A stretch of 52,974 nt of DNA from an uncultured Oribacterium sp. (GCA_900770445.1 CAAGKO010000019.1:1-52974); one strand, 5' to 3'; numbered from the stretch's first letter, positions 1-8,997 are shown. The notes: a model not told the origin generated them from the letters alone. Numbers and translations are program-made.

Positions 1-115
1 CAGCTTCCTTCAGATCCTGCCTCGCGACAGACACCCTTGCCTTCGGCTATGTCCTTCCCGCTACCGGGCGGACTCCGGACTTACACCGGTTAGAAACGTG
101 CGCCGCCAGGCGCAC
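1..115 (-). mobile_element. 5' end of a class C group II intron (partial)
   Basis: Read on the minus strand, the sequence starting at 115 begins GTGCGCC and runs into domain I; the rest lies off the left edge. The segment AAGGGTGTC, followed by ATCTGAAGGAAGC, is a pattern I recognise from class C (bacterial) group II introns. Such introns self-splice and retrohome with a reverse transcriptase, which is not in the window. The intron boundary sits only about 6 nt after the U-tract of the terminator at 122-157, which is the known target preference of class C introns. The assignment is from memory of the consensus, without a covariance search. Confidence 0.72.
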
Positions 116-121
116 ATCATT

Positions 122-157
122 AAAAAGAACCGGTCCCTTGCGGGGCCGGTTCTTTTT
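122..157 (-). terminator. Rho-independent terminator of the sugar ABC operon
   Basis: A 16-bp stem (122-137 with 142-157, one G-U pair on the minus strand) closes a TTGC-type loop and ends in five T residues on the minus strand. It lies 50 nt after the stop codon of the last permease gene. The A-tract on the other side may also let it act on plus-strand transcripts. Confidence 0.85.
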
Positions 158-206
158 GGTTCAGGCTGTAGAACCTATGAAGAAAAATGAGATGTATGAA
201 TCGGAT

Positions 207-1064
207 TTATCCCTTGACACCACCTGTGGTGACGCCACCAACGATGTACTTCGAGAGGATGAGGTACACGATGATGACCGGGAAGATCGAGAAGGCGATC
301 ATGACATAGACCTGGCCCATATCGAACTTCAGGAAGTCTGCGGAACGAAGCTGCGCGATCAGAATCGGCAGGGTCTTCTTCGTATCGGTATGAAGGATCA
401 GGGCAGGCTGGAAGTAGTTGTTCCAGCTGGTAACGAAGGTGAAGATCGCCTGCACGGCGATGGCCGGCTTCATCAGTGGAAGTACGATGGTGTTAAAGAT
501 GCGGAACTCGCCGGCACCGTCGATGCGGGCCGCCTCGACGAGAGACATCGGAAGTACCGAGTCCATGTACTGCTTCATATAGAAGAAGGTTACCGGTGCA
601 GCGATCGTCGGAACGATCAGCGGGATAAAGCTGTCCATCAGCTTCAGCTTCGTCATGAACTGAATGAAGCCGAGCGCTGTGACCTGCGTCGGGATCATCA
701 TGATCATCAGGATGAAGGTGAACATGAACTTCTTGATCTTGAAGTTATATGCGTGGATCGCATAAGCGGTCATGGTCGAGAAGTAGGTGCAGAGCACCGC
801 ACTTAAGCCGGCGACGATGAAGCTGTTGCCCATGCCGCGTACCACCGGAAGGGTACCCTTCATCAGGTTCTGCCAGTTCGTCAAGAGATAGCTGCTCGGG
901 ATCGGCGTGAAGCCGCGGGTCAACTCTGCGTTCGAACGGGTTGCATTGATAAACAGGATATAGAACCAGATGAGGCACAGGAAGGACAGGAGGATCAGTA
1001 CGAGATACGAGATAAATCGTCTGGCATGGATGTTCATTCCATGGCTTTGCTTCGTTTCTGTCAT
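207..1064 (-). CDS. Carbohydrate ABC transporter permease, MalG type
   Basis: This 285-residue inner-membrane protein is the second permease of a CUT1-type sugar importer. It has about six hydrophobic segments and the EAA loop (EAARIDGAG, about residues 177-185), which docks with the ATPase. The length is usual for the family. It follows the MalF-type permease by 12 nt and is the last gene of the operon. No ATPase gene is present, so a shared MsmK-type ATPase encoded elsewhere probably drives the importer. The neighbouring cellobiose phosphorylase suggests cellobiose or cellodextrin as substrate; that is inference from context. Confidence 0.9.
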   Translation of the reverse strand: MTETKQSHGMNIHARRFISYLVLILLSFLCLIWFYILFINATRSNAELTRGFTPIPSSYLLTNWQNLMKGTLPVVRGMGNSFIVAGLSAVLCTYFSTMTAYAIHAYNFKIKKFMFTFILMIMMIPTQVTALGFIQFMTKLKLMDSFIPLIVPTIAAPVTFFYMKQYMDSVLPMSLVEAARIDGAGEFRIFNTIVLPLMKPAIAVQAIFTFVTSWNNYFQPALILHTDTKKTLPILIAQLRSADFLKFDMGQVYVMIAFSIFPVIIVYLILSKYIVGGVTTGGVKG

Positions 1065-1076
1065 AGCGCTGCCTCC

Positions 1077-1988
1077 TTAGTTCACTTCGCTGCCGGAAGA
1101 GGTCTTATAGACGATCATACTCAGCACACCCGTGATGATGAAGAGAAGAACGGAAAGGGCACCACCCATACCGAAGTTCTTACTGTACAGATGCTTATTG
1201 AGCCACATGATCATGGTCATCGTATTACGTGCCGGATCACCGGTTCCGTTCGTCAGGATCTGCGGTACATCGAACATCTGGATACCACCGATGAGGGAGG
1301 TGATGAGCACGTACACGAGGATCGGACGAAGCAGTGGCAGGGTGATATGGAAGAAGATCTGCGTCGAGGTCGCACCATCGACCTGTGCTGCCTCGAAGAG
1401 TGCGGTATCGATGCCCATCATGCCGGCCATCAGGAGGATGGTCGTATTACCGAACCACATGATGTAGTTCATGGAACCGACGAGGGATCTCGCCGCCGTC
1501 GTATTGCTCAGGAAGGTAAACGGCTTACTGATGATGCCAAGCTGCATCAGAATCGAATTGACTGGTCCGGAATCGGAGAACAGGGTGAAGAACAGCATCG
1601 CGAATGCACTCGCCATGATCAGATTCGGAAGGTAGATCACGGTCTTAAAGAAGCGCTGGCAGCGAAGGCGGAGCGAGGGATCCGTAAACCAGGCACCGAG
1701 GAGGAGCGAGGTGATGATCTGCGGCAGAAAACCGATGATCCACATGATCATGGTGTTGCCGGCGTACTTCCAGAGATCTGCATTCGACAGGATCTTCAGG
1801 TAGTTTCCGAGACCGATGAAGTTCGGCCCGATCTGCTTTAAGCCCGAGCGATAGTTTTCGAAGAAGCTGTTATAGATCGTCGTTACGAGTGGCACGAACT
1901 GGAACAAAAGATAGACAACGATAAACGGGATCAGAAAATAGTAACCCCAGCGGTTGTACTGTACAACCTTACTCTGTTTTTTCTTCAT
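1077..1988 (-). CDS. Carbohydrate ABC transporter permease, MalF type
   Basis: This 303-residue membrane protein is the first permease of the sugar importer. A hydrophobic segment at about residues 15-40 is followed by five more, and the EAA loop (EAAQVDGAT) lies at about 199-207. The gene starts with MKKKQSK after an AGAAAGG-like ribosome-binding site. It is separated from the binding-protein gene upstream by a hairpin with a T-tract (2022-2053). That arrangement is common where the binding protein must be made in excess over the permeases. Confidence 0.9.
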   Translation of the reverse strand: MKKKQSKVVQYNRWGYYFLIPFIVVYLLFQFVPLVTTIYNSFFENYRSGLKQIGPNFIGLGNYLKILSNADLWKYAGNTMIMWIIGFLPQIITSLLLGAWFTDPSLRLRCQRFFKTVIYLPNLIMASAFAMLFFTLFSDSGPVNSILMQLGIISKPFTFLSNTTAARSLVGSMNYIMWFGNTTILLMAGMMGIDTALFEAAQVDGATSTQIFFHITLPLLRPILVYVLITSLIGGIQMFDVPQILTNGTGDPARNTMTMIMWLNKHLYSKNFGMGGALSVLLFIITGVLSMIVYKTSSGSEVN

Positions 1989-2021
1989 AATCTGCAGCCT
2001 TTCTGGATTTTAAAGGTAAAA

Positions 2022-2053
2022 ATGCCCACCCGGCCTCTCTACCGGACGGGCAT
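2022..2053 (-). terminator. Intercistronic attenuating hairpin after the binding-protein gene
   Basis: On the minus strand a 12-bp stem (two G-U pairs) is followed by TTTTTACC. It lies 10 nt past the stop of the binding-protein gene and before the permease genes. It probably terminates part of the transcripts or protects the 3' end of the upstream message. Confidence 0.7.
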
Positions 2054-2062
2054 TTATGTCGA

Positions 2063-3490
2063 TTAGTGAGAAAGCTCCGGATACTTCTCCTCAACTGCTG
2101 TGTAGAAGAGGTTCAGTGCATCCTCGTAGGAAACATTGCCATCGAAGTAGTTCTTCATCGCGGTCTGGAACTCCTCGTTGCAGCCCTGATCATAGTTGGT
2201 CATGTTGGAAAGGTCGATCTTATCTGCACCTGCACAGAAGAGCTCGAGCGGGTTCTGGCCACCCAGTACCTTGAATGCATAGGAATCATCCTTTGCAGCG
2301 GCTTCCATCGCCGGCTTGTTGTTTACGAAATCACTATCCTTCTTTACGATGTCGGTCATGATCTGCTCGTTGGTGGTGAGCTGTCTCATAATGTCGGCAA
2401 CGAGTGTAGGGTTATCGGTTCCCTTCGCTGCACAGATCCATGTGCCGCCCCAGTAGAAGCCCTGCGGTCCTTCAACAGCACCCCAGCCACCCTGGTTTGC
2501 GATCGATCCATCGGTATCTGCAGCCATCGAGAAGTTGATGAGCCATGCCGGTCCGAAGTAGCAGAATACCTTACCATCCGGATAGAAGCCCTTGCTCCAG
2601 TCATCGGACCAGAGCTCGTAGGTCTTGGTCTCGCCTGCATCAACGAGTGCCTTGGAATCGTCTACCCAGTTCTTGATGTTGTCATCGATGGTGATCTTGC
2701 CATCCGTTACCCACGGAGTGGTGACGTTGTTCGAGTATACACGGTAGGAGTCATTGACCGAAGAGGTGATGGTATAGCCGCCATCCTTCATCTTCTTCGC
2801 CGTCTCGTTAAAGGTATCCCAGTCCTTCACTGCCGTCTGAACATCTGCAGGATCATCCGAACCGAGCACATCCTTCGCCGCCTGACGATTGTAGATCAGC
2901 ACGCCCGGGCAGCCCTGCCATGAAACACCACGGAGATTGCCATCGCCGTCAGTCACAACGTCCTTCGTGTACTGATACTGATTCTTAAGCTCATCCTCTG
3001 TGAGACCGAGATCCTTGACCGGAACGGTAACCTCAACATCAGAATCTACATACTTCTTCGCGTAATCGGCCTCGACGAGGAAGAGGTCTACCTTGCTGTC
3101 TGCAGACGCGTTCTCGTTCTCCGGAAGTACGGTATCGAGGTTGTTCTGGTATGCGTTATCATCGGACGGTGTGATGGTCCACTTCACGGTCACATCACCG
3201 ATCTTACCAGTCGTACCATCGACGACCTCATATCCTGGATAGTGGTCGGTCAGTCTGGACTTGAACTCCTCGTTCCAGCACTGGATATTGAGCACCTTAC
3301 CCTCATCGGAAGCAGCTGCGGTCGCCGCCTCGGTGGCTGCCTCGGTCGCTGCTGCAGTGGTCTCTGCCTTCGTCTCTGCAGGTGCAGCGGTCGTCGCTGC
3401 AGGCTGTGATGATCCACAGGCTGCCAGTGATGCAACGGTCATCGTCGCAACAGTCGTCATACTAAGCCAACGTTTCACATTCTTTTTCAT
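2063..3490 (-). CDS. Extracellular sugar-binding lipoprotein of the ABC importer
   Basis: This is the solute-binding component of the CUT1-type importer. The signal peptide ends in the lipobox LAAC, so the mature protein is lipid-anchored at Cys. An Ala/Thr/Glu-rich linker of about 45 residues then precedes a periplasmic-binding fold (SBP family 1). I place the start at ATG 3490 because GGGAGG lies at the right distance; an in-frame TTG six codons upstream overlaps that site and is unlikely. The length of 475 residues is normal. Cellobiose or cellodextrins are the likely ligands, judging from the neighbours, not from the sequence itself. Confidence 0.88.
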   Translation of the reverse strand: MKKNVKRWLSMTTVATMTVASLAACGSSQPAATTAAPAETKAETTAAATEAATEAATAAASDEGKVLNIQCWNEEFKSRLTDHYPGYEVVDGTTGKIGDVTVKWTITPSDDNAYQNNLDTVLPENENASADSKVDLFLVEADYAKKYVDSDVEVTVPVKDLGLTEDELKNQYQYTKDVVTDGDGNLRGVSWQGCPGVLIYNRQAAKDVLGSDDPADVQTAVKDWDTFNETAKKMKDGGYTITSSVNDSYRVYSNNVTTPWVTDGKITIDDNIKNWVDDSKALVDAGETKTYELWSDDWSKGFYPDGKVFCYFGPAWLINFSMAADTDGSIANQGGWGAVEGPQGFYWGGTWICAAKGTDNPTLVADIMRQLTTNEQIMTDIVKKDSDFVNNKPAMEAAAKDDSYAFKVLGGQNPLELFCAGADKIDLSNMTNYDQGCNEEFQTAMKNYFDGNVSYEDALNLFYTAVEEKYPELSH

Positions 3491-3527
3491 TATTGAGTCC
3501 TCCCTCAAAAAAGATTCTTATTATGCA

Positions 3528-3545
3528 AAGTATCCTTCGATACTT
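3528..3545. promoter_or_regulatory. Small inverted repeat upstream of the binding-protein gene
   Basis: AAGTATC and GATACTT form a perfect 7-bp inverted repeat with a 4-base spacer, 38 nt upstream of the binding-protein start. It has no T-tract, and a CATAAT box lies just downstream on the minus strand, so an operator is more likely than a terminator. It does not match the CGAAA-type boxes of the LacI promoter region, so the binding factor is unknown. Confidence 0.35.
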
Positions 3546-3638
3546 CATGTACATTCTTACGTGCCTGTATTTCGTCTGATCCGTCCAATGCTTCCGGCGG
3601 AAGATCATCACGCGTCTTCACGTTTCTTCAGCGCTGTC

Positions 3639-4658
3639 CTATGCATCTTCCCGAAGATCCTTTACGCTGTGCCCCGGCAGGAGCTTGCCTCTGATCATGA
3701 TCTGCTCTGCGGTGCAGCTGTCCTTCTCTTCGATCTCCTCGACGAGCTTCCGTGCGGACTGATGACCGATACCGGTGGAGTCCTGGAAGTAGGTCGTGAG
3801 CTTCGGGCGAAGCACCTGGGAAAGATGGATGCCATCGTAGCCAGTGATGCTGATGTCCTCCGGAATCCGAAGACCCATCTTCTCAAGCTCGGTCAGCGCT
3901 CCGAGCGCTGCGTAATCATCCGGACACATCAGGATGGTTGGTGGCTCCGGAAGTGCCATCAGCTCACGCACTGCCTCAGCCGTCTTCTTCGTATCATGGA
4001 AGACACCCGCCTTCTCATACATCGGATTCAGCTCGACACCGAACTCCTTCAGTGCTCTTCGGAATCCATTTAATCGCTTCTTCGTAACCAGCGTCATCTC
4101 ACCATGGATGAGACCGATCTTCCGATGTCCCCGCTCCAGCACGTACTTCGTCAGCTCGTACTGACCTTCGACGTTGTCGGACATCACCGTACTCTTATCA
4201 TTAAACGGATAATCGATGGTGACGGTCGGGATCTCGCTGTTTACAAGCTCAACCACCTGCGAGGAGGTGAAATCCACACTGGCGATCAGGACGCCATCAC
4301 AGTTTCTGTAGCGTGCATGCTCCAGGAAGCTGGCCTTCGTGCCGGCGATGGTGTCGGATATGAAGGTCACATCGTAGCCGAGCTTTTCGAAGGTTTCCTT
4401 CGCACTGTTCAGAATCGCTGCGAAGTACTCATGGGTGAGTCCCGAGTTTGTTTCATCTACAAACAGAAAACCGATATTATGAGAACGGTTGGTTTTCAAC
4501 TGCCGGGCTGCTATATTCGGAAGATAGTGCATTTCCTTCGCTGCTGCCCGGATCCGCTCAGCGGTCTGTGGATTGATATCGGAATATCCATTCAGTGCCT
4601 TACTGACGGTCGCCGGCGAAACACCCAGCGCTTTCGAAATGTCTTTAATCGTTACCAT
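3639..4658 (-). CDS. LacI-family transcriptional regulator
   Basis: This 339-residue protein has the LacI helix-turn-helix at its N-terminus (TIKDISKALGVSPATVSKAL, residues 3-22) and the hinge helix near residues 45-60. A periplasmic-binding-like effector domain fills the rest. It probably represses the transporter operon and the divergent cellobiose phosphorylase when no inducing sugar is present. CGAAA...TTTCG palindromes lie in both divergent promoters, including its own, which suggests autoregulation. The ribosome-binding site is weak (AGGAAAG, about 14 nt before the ATG). The inducer is unknown; cellobiose is the natural candidate. Confidence 0.92.
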   Translation of the reverse strand: MVTIKDISKALGVSPATVSKALNGYSDINPQTAERIRAAAKEMHYLPNIAARQLKTNRSHNIGFLFVDETNSGLTHEYFAAILNSAKETFEKLGYDVTFISDTIAGTKASFLEHARYRNCDGVLIASVDFTSSQVVELVNSEIPTVTIDYPFNDKSTVMSDNVEGQYELTKYVLERGHRKIGLIHGEMTLVTKKRLNGFRRALKEFGVELNPMYEKAGVFHDTKKTAEAVRELMALPEPPTILMCPDDYAALGALTELEKMGLRIPEDISITGYDGIHLSQVLRPKLTTYFQDSTGIGHQSARKLVEEIEEKDSCTAEQIMIRGKLLPGHSVKDLREDA

Positions 4659-4736
4659 AATGCTGATTCATCTTTCCTTTCGGACGCCCCTGGCCGAAAT
4701 TACTTTTCTTTCGTCTTGTTCTTCGAATTTGCCATC

Positions 4737-4786
4737 CGAAATCCTTTTCGTATTTTCATTCTAAATCGATTTCGTCTTATTGTAAA
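4737..4786 (-). promoter_or_regulatory. lacI-type gene promoter with two operators
   Basis: On the minus strand, TTTACA (4781-4786) and TAGAAT (4758-4763) are spaced by exactly 17 bp. A palindrome, CTAAATCGATTTCG on the plus strand (4761-4774), lies in the spacer. A second one, CGAAATCCTTTTCG (4737-4750), lies near the expected transcription start. Both fit a CGAAA-N4-TTTCG half-site pattern, as expected for an autoregulating LacI protein. Confidence 0.65.
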
Positions 4787-4824
4787 CAGCTAGTATTTCA
4801 CAGATATTTAAGTATAATTTTGTA

Positions 4825-4913
4825 CGAAATACACATTTCGTTGATTTTTTCGGCCGTACTATTTACAACTTTTGTCCTAGAAAATATAATTATGTGTAAC
4901 GAAAACGTATTCG
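4825..4913 (+). promoter_or_regulatory. Cellobiose phosphorylase promoter with two LacI-type operators
   Basis: TTTACA (4862-4867) and TATAAT (4885-4890) are spaced by 17 bp. An operator, CGAAAACGTATTCG (4900-4913, six of seven pairs complementary, central CG), covers the expected start site. A second palindrome, CGAAATACACATTTCG (4825-4840), lies upstream and just after another TATAAT (4813-4818). Repression by the divergent LacI protein is the natural reading, with possible looping between sites 75 bp apart. Confidence 0.7.
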
Positions 4914-4972
4914 TAAATTCATTAATTTTCGACCGTGATTTTCGTTTTTTCAATATGCAGAAGGAGGCTTTT

Positions 4973-7408
4973 ATGAAATTCGGTCATTTCGATGACGCAC
5001 AGCGAGAATATGTCATCACGACTCCGAAGACCCCTCTCCCATGGATCAACTACCTCGGGTCCCGGGACTTCTTCAGTCTCATCTCGAACACGGCAGGAGG
5101 CTACTCCTTCTATAAGGATGCGAAACTCCTGCGTCTCACCCGCTACCGTTACAACAACTGTCCGCTCGACCAGGGTGGCCGCTACTACTATATCAAGGAT
5201 GGCGACAGCATCTGGAATCCGGGCTGGCAGCCGACGCAGACTACGCTTGATTCGTATGAGTGCCGTCACGGTCTCGGCTATACCGTCATCACCAGTCGGA
5301 AGAATCAGCTCGAGGCGAAGCTCGAAGCCTTCGTGCCGGTGGACGACGCCTGTGAGATCAACCGCATCACCCTGCGAAATGATGGTGTGACGGCCAGAAG
5401 CATTGACCTCTTCAGCTTCGTCGAGTTCTGTCTCTGGAACGCGCAGGACGATCAGACGAACTTCCAGCGGAACTTCTCGACGGGCGAGGTCGAGGTGATC
5501 GGCAGCACGATCTACCATAAGACAGAGTATCGCGAGCGTCGGAATCACTATGCGGTATTTTCCGTCAACAGACCGGTTGCCGGCTTCGACACAAGCCGTG
5601 ACGCCTTCATCGGCATCTACAACGGCTTCCATAATCCGGAGGCAGTGCTCGCCGGCGAAAGTCGCAACTCCATCGCCCATGGCTGGCAGCCGATCGGCTC
5701 GCATCATCTGAAGGTTGAGCTCGCACCGGGCGCATCCGAGAGCTTCATCTTCGTGCTCGGCTACTGTGAGAATCCGGTCGACGAGAAGTGGGAAGCGCCG
5801 GGCATCATCAATAAGAAGCCGGCGGAGAAGCTCCTCGCGAAGTATCAGACGGACGCGCAGGTGGACGCTGCGCTCGCAGAGCTGAAGGCGTACTGGGATG
5901 GTCTCCTCAGCAGCTATACGGTACACAGCAGCGACGAAAAGCTGAACCGCGTCGTGAATATCTGGAATCAGTATCAGTGCATGGTGACCTTCAACATGTC
6001 CCGCTCCGCCTCCTACTTCGAGAGCGGCATGGGCCGTGGCATGGGCTTCCGCGACAGCTGTCAGGACCTGCTCGGGTTCGTCCATCTGATTCCGACCCGC
6101 GCACGCGAACGCATCCTCGACATCGCGAACACGCAGCTTCCGGATGGCTCCTGCTATCATCAGTATCAGCCACTGACGAAAAAGGGCAATGCTGACATCG
6201 GTGGCGGTTTCAACGATGATCCGCTCTGGCTGATTGCCTGCACACATGCCTATCTCGCGGAGACCGGTGACTTCTCGATTCTCGATGAAGCCTGCGCCTG
6301 GGATTCGGATTTCACGGATGCGAAGCCGCTCATGGAGCATCTCCGTCGGAGCTTCCACTTCACCGTCTCGCATAAGGGACCGCACCATCTGCCGCTCATC
6401 GGCCGTGCCGACTGGAACGACTGTCTGAACCTGAACTGCTTCTCCGAGGAGCCGGGTGAGAGCTTCCAGACCACCGGTCCATCCGAGGGTCCGGTCGCGG
6501 AATCGGTCTTCATCGCCGGCATGTTCGTGAAGTACGGAAAGGAGTATGCGGATATCTGCCGTCATATCGGCCTTTGTGAGGAGGCTGCCTCCGTCGATCA
6601 GGAAGTCGCTGCGATGGTCGAGGCCGTCGAGACTGCTGGCTGGGACGGTGAGTGGTTTATCCGCGCCTTCGATGCATACTCGAATCCGGTGGGCTCCCAC
6701 GTCTGTGAGGAGGGCCAGATCTTCATCGAGCCGCAGGGCATGTGCGTCATGGCCGGCATCGGTGTCGAGGATGGCAAGGCCGCAACGGCTCTCGCGTCCG
6801 TCGAGAAGCGCCTCGAGTGCAAGTACGGTATCGTACTGAACCAGCCGGCCTATACACGGTATCACGTGGAGCTCGGTGAGATCTCCTCCTACCCGCCTGG
6901 ATATAAGGAGAACGCCGGTATCTTCTGCCATAATAATCCGTGGATCGCGGCGGCGGAGACCATGATCGGTCATGGTAATCGCGCCTTTGAGGTCTTCAAG
7001 AAGACCTGCCCGATCTATCTCGAGGACATCTCGGAGATTCACCGCACCGAGCCGTATGTCTACTGCCAGATGGTGGCCGGACGTGATGCGGCGACCCCGG
7101 GCGAGGGCAAGAACAGCTGGCTGACCGGCACCGCTGCCTGGACCTTCACCTGCATGAGCCAGTACATCCTCGGCATCCAGCCGAGCCTGGACGGTCTCCG
7201 CATCGACCCTTGCATCCCGGATCAGCTCGAGCACTACACCGTCGATCGACTCTACCGTGGCAGTCACTACCACATCACGATCGAGAATCACGCCCACGCT
7301 GAAAAGGGCGTCCGCTCCATGACGGTGGATGGCGCTCCGGTCGCCGGCAATGTCATCCCGCTGGGACTCAGTGGCGAGCAGCATGAGGTCGTGGTGACCT
7401 TAGGTTAA
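4973..7408 (+). CDS. Cellobiose phosphorylase, GH94
   Basis: This 811-residue enzyme probably splits cellobiose with phosphate into alpha-glucose 1-phosphate and glucose in the cytoplasm, saving one ATP over hydrolysis. The N-terminus (MKFGHFDD, then PWINYLG, TAGGYSF, ITLR, SFVEFCLWN, NFQRNFSTGE) closely follows characterised clostridial cellobiose phosphorylases as I remember them, and the length is the same. The catalytic-acid motif DWND is at residues 480-483. The start at 4973 is set by AAGGAGG at 4961-4967; longer upstream frames are not supported. It pairs with the LacI regulator and sugar importer on the other strand. A related GH94 specificity such as cellodextrin phosphorylase is less likely. 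Confidence 0.92.
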   Translation: MKFGHFDDAQREYVITTPKTPLPWINYLGSRDFFSLISNTAGGYSFYKDAKLLRLTRYRYNNCPLDQGGRYYYIKDGDSIWNPGWQPTQTTLDSYECRHGLGYTVITSRKNQLEAKLEAFVPVDDACEINRITLRNDGVTARSIDLFSFVEFCLWNAQDDQTNFQRNFSTGEVEVIGSTIYHKTEYRERRNHYAVFSVNRPVAGFDTSRDAFIGIYNGFHNPEAVLAGESRNSIAHGWQPIGSHHLKVELAPGASESFIFVLGYCENPVDEKWEAPGIINKKPAEKLLAKYQTDAQVDAALAELKAYWDGLLSSYTVHSSDEKLNRVVNIWNQYQCMVTFNMSRSASYFESGMGRGMGFRDSCQDLLGFVHLIPTRARERILDIANTQLPDGSCYHQYQPLTKKGNADIGGGFNDDPLWLIACTHAYLAETGDFSILDEACAWDSDFTDAKPLMEHLRRSFHFTVSHKGPHHLPLIGRADWNDCLNLNCFSEEPGESFQTTGPSEGPVAESVFIAGMFVKYGKEYADICRHIGLCEEAASVDQEVAAMVEAVETAGWDGEWFIRAFDAYSNPVGSHVCEEGQIFIEPQGMCVMAGIGVEDGKAATALASVEKRLECKYGIVLNQPAYTRYHVELGEISSYPPGYKENAGIFCHNNPWIAAAETMIGHGNRAFEVFKKTCPIYLEDISEIHRTEPYVYCQMVAGRDAATPGEGKNSWLTGTAAWTFTCMSQYILGIQPSLDGLRIDPCIPDQLEHYTVDRLYRGSHYHITIENHAHAEKGVRSMTVDGAPVAGNVIPLGLSGEQHEVVVTLG

Positions 7409-7412
7409 GAGA

Positions 7413-7626
7413 CCGGAGGACGGGCAGAAGAAGCACAGTACTACGAGACCGGAAAAATCGAAAATTGACCCCTAAGAACCAGTAGGCCCTCTGCAATCAC
7501 TGAGTTTTCTTCATGAAAACTCAGCGTTGCAGAGGGTGCTAAGGAAAATTACTCCAACTGGTTCTAAGGGGTCAATTTTGATTTATTCACGGTCTCTCCG
7601 TATGGCTTCTTCTGCCCGTCCTCCGG
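7413..7626. repeat. 214-bp nested palindrome between convergent genes, member of a dispersed repeat family
   Basis: Four perfect arm pairs are nested: 7413-7434 with 7605-7626 (22 bp), 7461-7482 with 7558-7579 (22 bp), 7487-7496 with 7527-7536 (10 bp), and 7500-7509 with 7515-7524 (10 bp, 5-base loop). The left side carries GAAGCACAGTACT and CGAGACCGG, shared with the elements at 17060 and 18069. It lies between convergent genes and could end transcription from both sides, though no clean T-tract follows. The shared core suggests a mobile, MITE- or REP-like origin. Confidence 0.8.
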
Positions 7627-7647
7627 ACCTCTTTGCCGTGAAATCAG

Positions 7648-8997
7648 TCACATCTGTTCGCGCTCTACCTTGTGAAGCAGGTGCAGGAGCATCGGGATGA
7701 GGTAGGCGCAGGCGGCGAGCCAGGCGGCCTGGTCGGTCCAGCAGATGGCGCTGTAGCCGAAGAGCGGGACGCAGATCGTCGCGACGAGGATACGGGCAAC
7801 CATCTCGAGAGCGCCGCTGATCACGGACAGTGCACTGAAGCCGAGGCTCTGGATCGCGTAGCGTGTGACGTCGAGGATGGCGAGCAGCCAGTAGAGGCTG
7901 CCGAGCGCGCCCATATACCGGGCAGCTGCGTCGATGACCGAGACATTGGCCGCATCGACGAAGAGGCTGCCGAGGAAGTGTCCGCCGAAGTTCATGATCA
8001 CACCGGCGACGATGCCGTAGCCGATCGCAAGTGCGAGCGTCACGCGGATGCCCTGCTTCACACGGTCCATCTTATGCGCGCCCATGTTCTGACCGACGAA
8101 GGTCGCCATCGCGGTGGCCACGGCGTCAAACGGACAGAGCATCAGCTGCTTCACCTTCGTGCCGGCGGTGAAACCGGAGACGTAGATGGAGCCGAGGCCG
8201 TTGTTCGCGGACTGCATGACCATCGAGCCGATCGCGGTGACCGAATACTGGAGGCCCATCGGCAGGCCCATGACGACGAGGTTCCGGGCCACGGTACTGT
8301 TCCAGTGGCAGTCCTCGCGCGTCGGATGCAGTACTGGCATCACGCGGATGATGTAGACGAGGCAGGCGATGCCGCTCAGGGCCTGCGCGGTGATCGTCGC
8401 CAGCGCGGCACCGGCACAGCCGAGGTGAAGCACCGCGATGCAGAACAGATCCAGAAATACGTTCAGGAAGGTCGAGATCGCGAGGAAGATGAAGGGTGCC
8501 TTCGAGTTTCCGACCGCGCGGAGCAGGCTTGACAGCAGGTTATAGAGGAGTGTGAACGGGATGCCGAGGAAGATGATCAGCAGGTACTGGTACGCGTCCT
8601 GGTAGATATCTGCCGGCGTCTGCATGATGTGCATGATGAGCGGACACAGGAGTGCGGTCAATGTCGTCAGTACCGCAGCGATGATGGCCGTCACCACGAG
8701 GCTGTGGTACACGTAGCGCCGGAGTCCCTGCATATCCTCTGCGCCGAAGCGCTGTGACACCGGGATACCGAAGCCTGCGCAGCTGCCCATGCAAAAACCG
8801 AGCACGAGGAACTGGACGCTCGAGCTGGAGCCGACCGCGGCCAGCGCATCCGCACCGAGCAGACGCCCGACGATCATCGCATCGACGATGTTGTAAAACT
8901 GCTGAAACAGATTCCCGAGCAGAAGCGGAATCATGAAAACGAGGATCAAACGAAGCGGGGAGCCCGACGTCATGCTCTGAACATTACTTTTACTCAT
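7648..8997 (-). CDS. MATE-family multidrug/metabolite efflux transporter
   Basis: This 449-residue protein has about 12 hydrophobic segments and two MATE domains. The motifs LFQQFYNIVDAMIVGR near residue 25 and QNMGAHKMDRVKQG near residue 310 are typical. Such proteins export drugs or metabolites in exchange for Na+ or H+ at the cytoplasmic membrane. It is a single-gene unit with its own promoter at 9062-9090 and a weak ribosome-binding site (CAGGTAG). The substrate cannot be told from sequence. A second MATE gene at 42339 is clearly related but not a close copy. Confidence 0.92.
   Translation of the reverse strand: MSKSNVQSMTSGSPLRLILVFMIPLLLGNLFQQFYNIVDAMIVGRLLGADALAAVGSSSSVQFLVLGFCMGSCAGFGIPVSQRFGAEDMQGLRRYVYHSLVVTAIIAAVLTTLTALLCPLIMHIMQTPADIYQDAYQYLLIIFLGIPFTLLYNLLSSLLRAVGNSKAPFIFLAISTFLNVFLDLFCIAVLHLGCAGAALATITAQALSGIACLVYIIRVMPVLHPTREDCHWNSTVARNLVVMGLPMGLQYSVTAIGSMVMQSANNGLGSIYVSGFTAGTKVKQLMLCPFDAVATAMATFVGQNMGAHKMDRVKQGIRVTLALAIGYGIVAGVIMNFGGHFLGSLFVDAANVSVIDAAARYMGALGSLYWLLAILDVTRYAIQSLGFSALSVISGALEMVARILVATICVPLFGYSAICWTDQAAWLAACAYLIPMLLHLLHKVEREQM

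Noticed and set aside
4922..7384. An 820-codon open frame on the minus strand
   Set aside because: It lies fully antisense to the cellobiose phosphorylase gene, which has matching motifs over its whole length and a good start. The antisense frame has no recognisable motif and is a codon-bias shadow.
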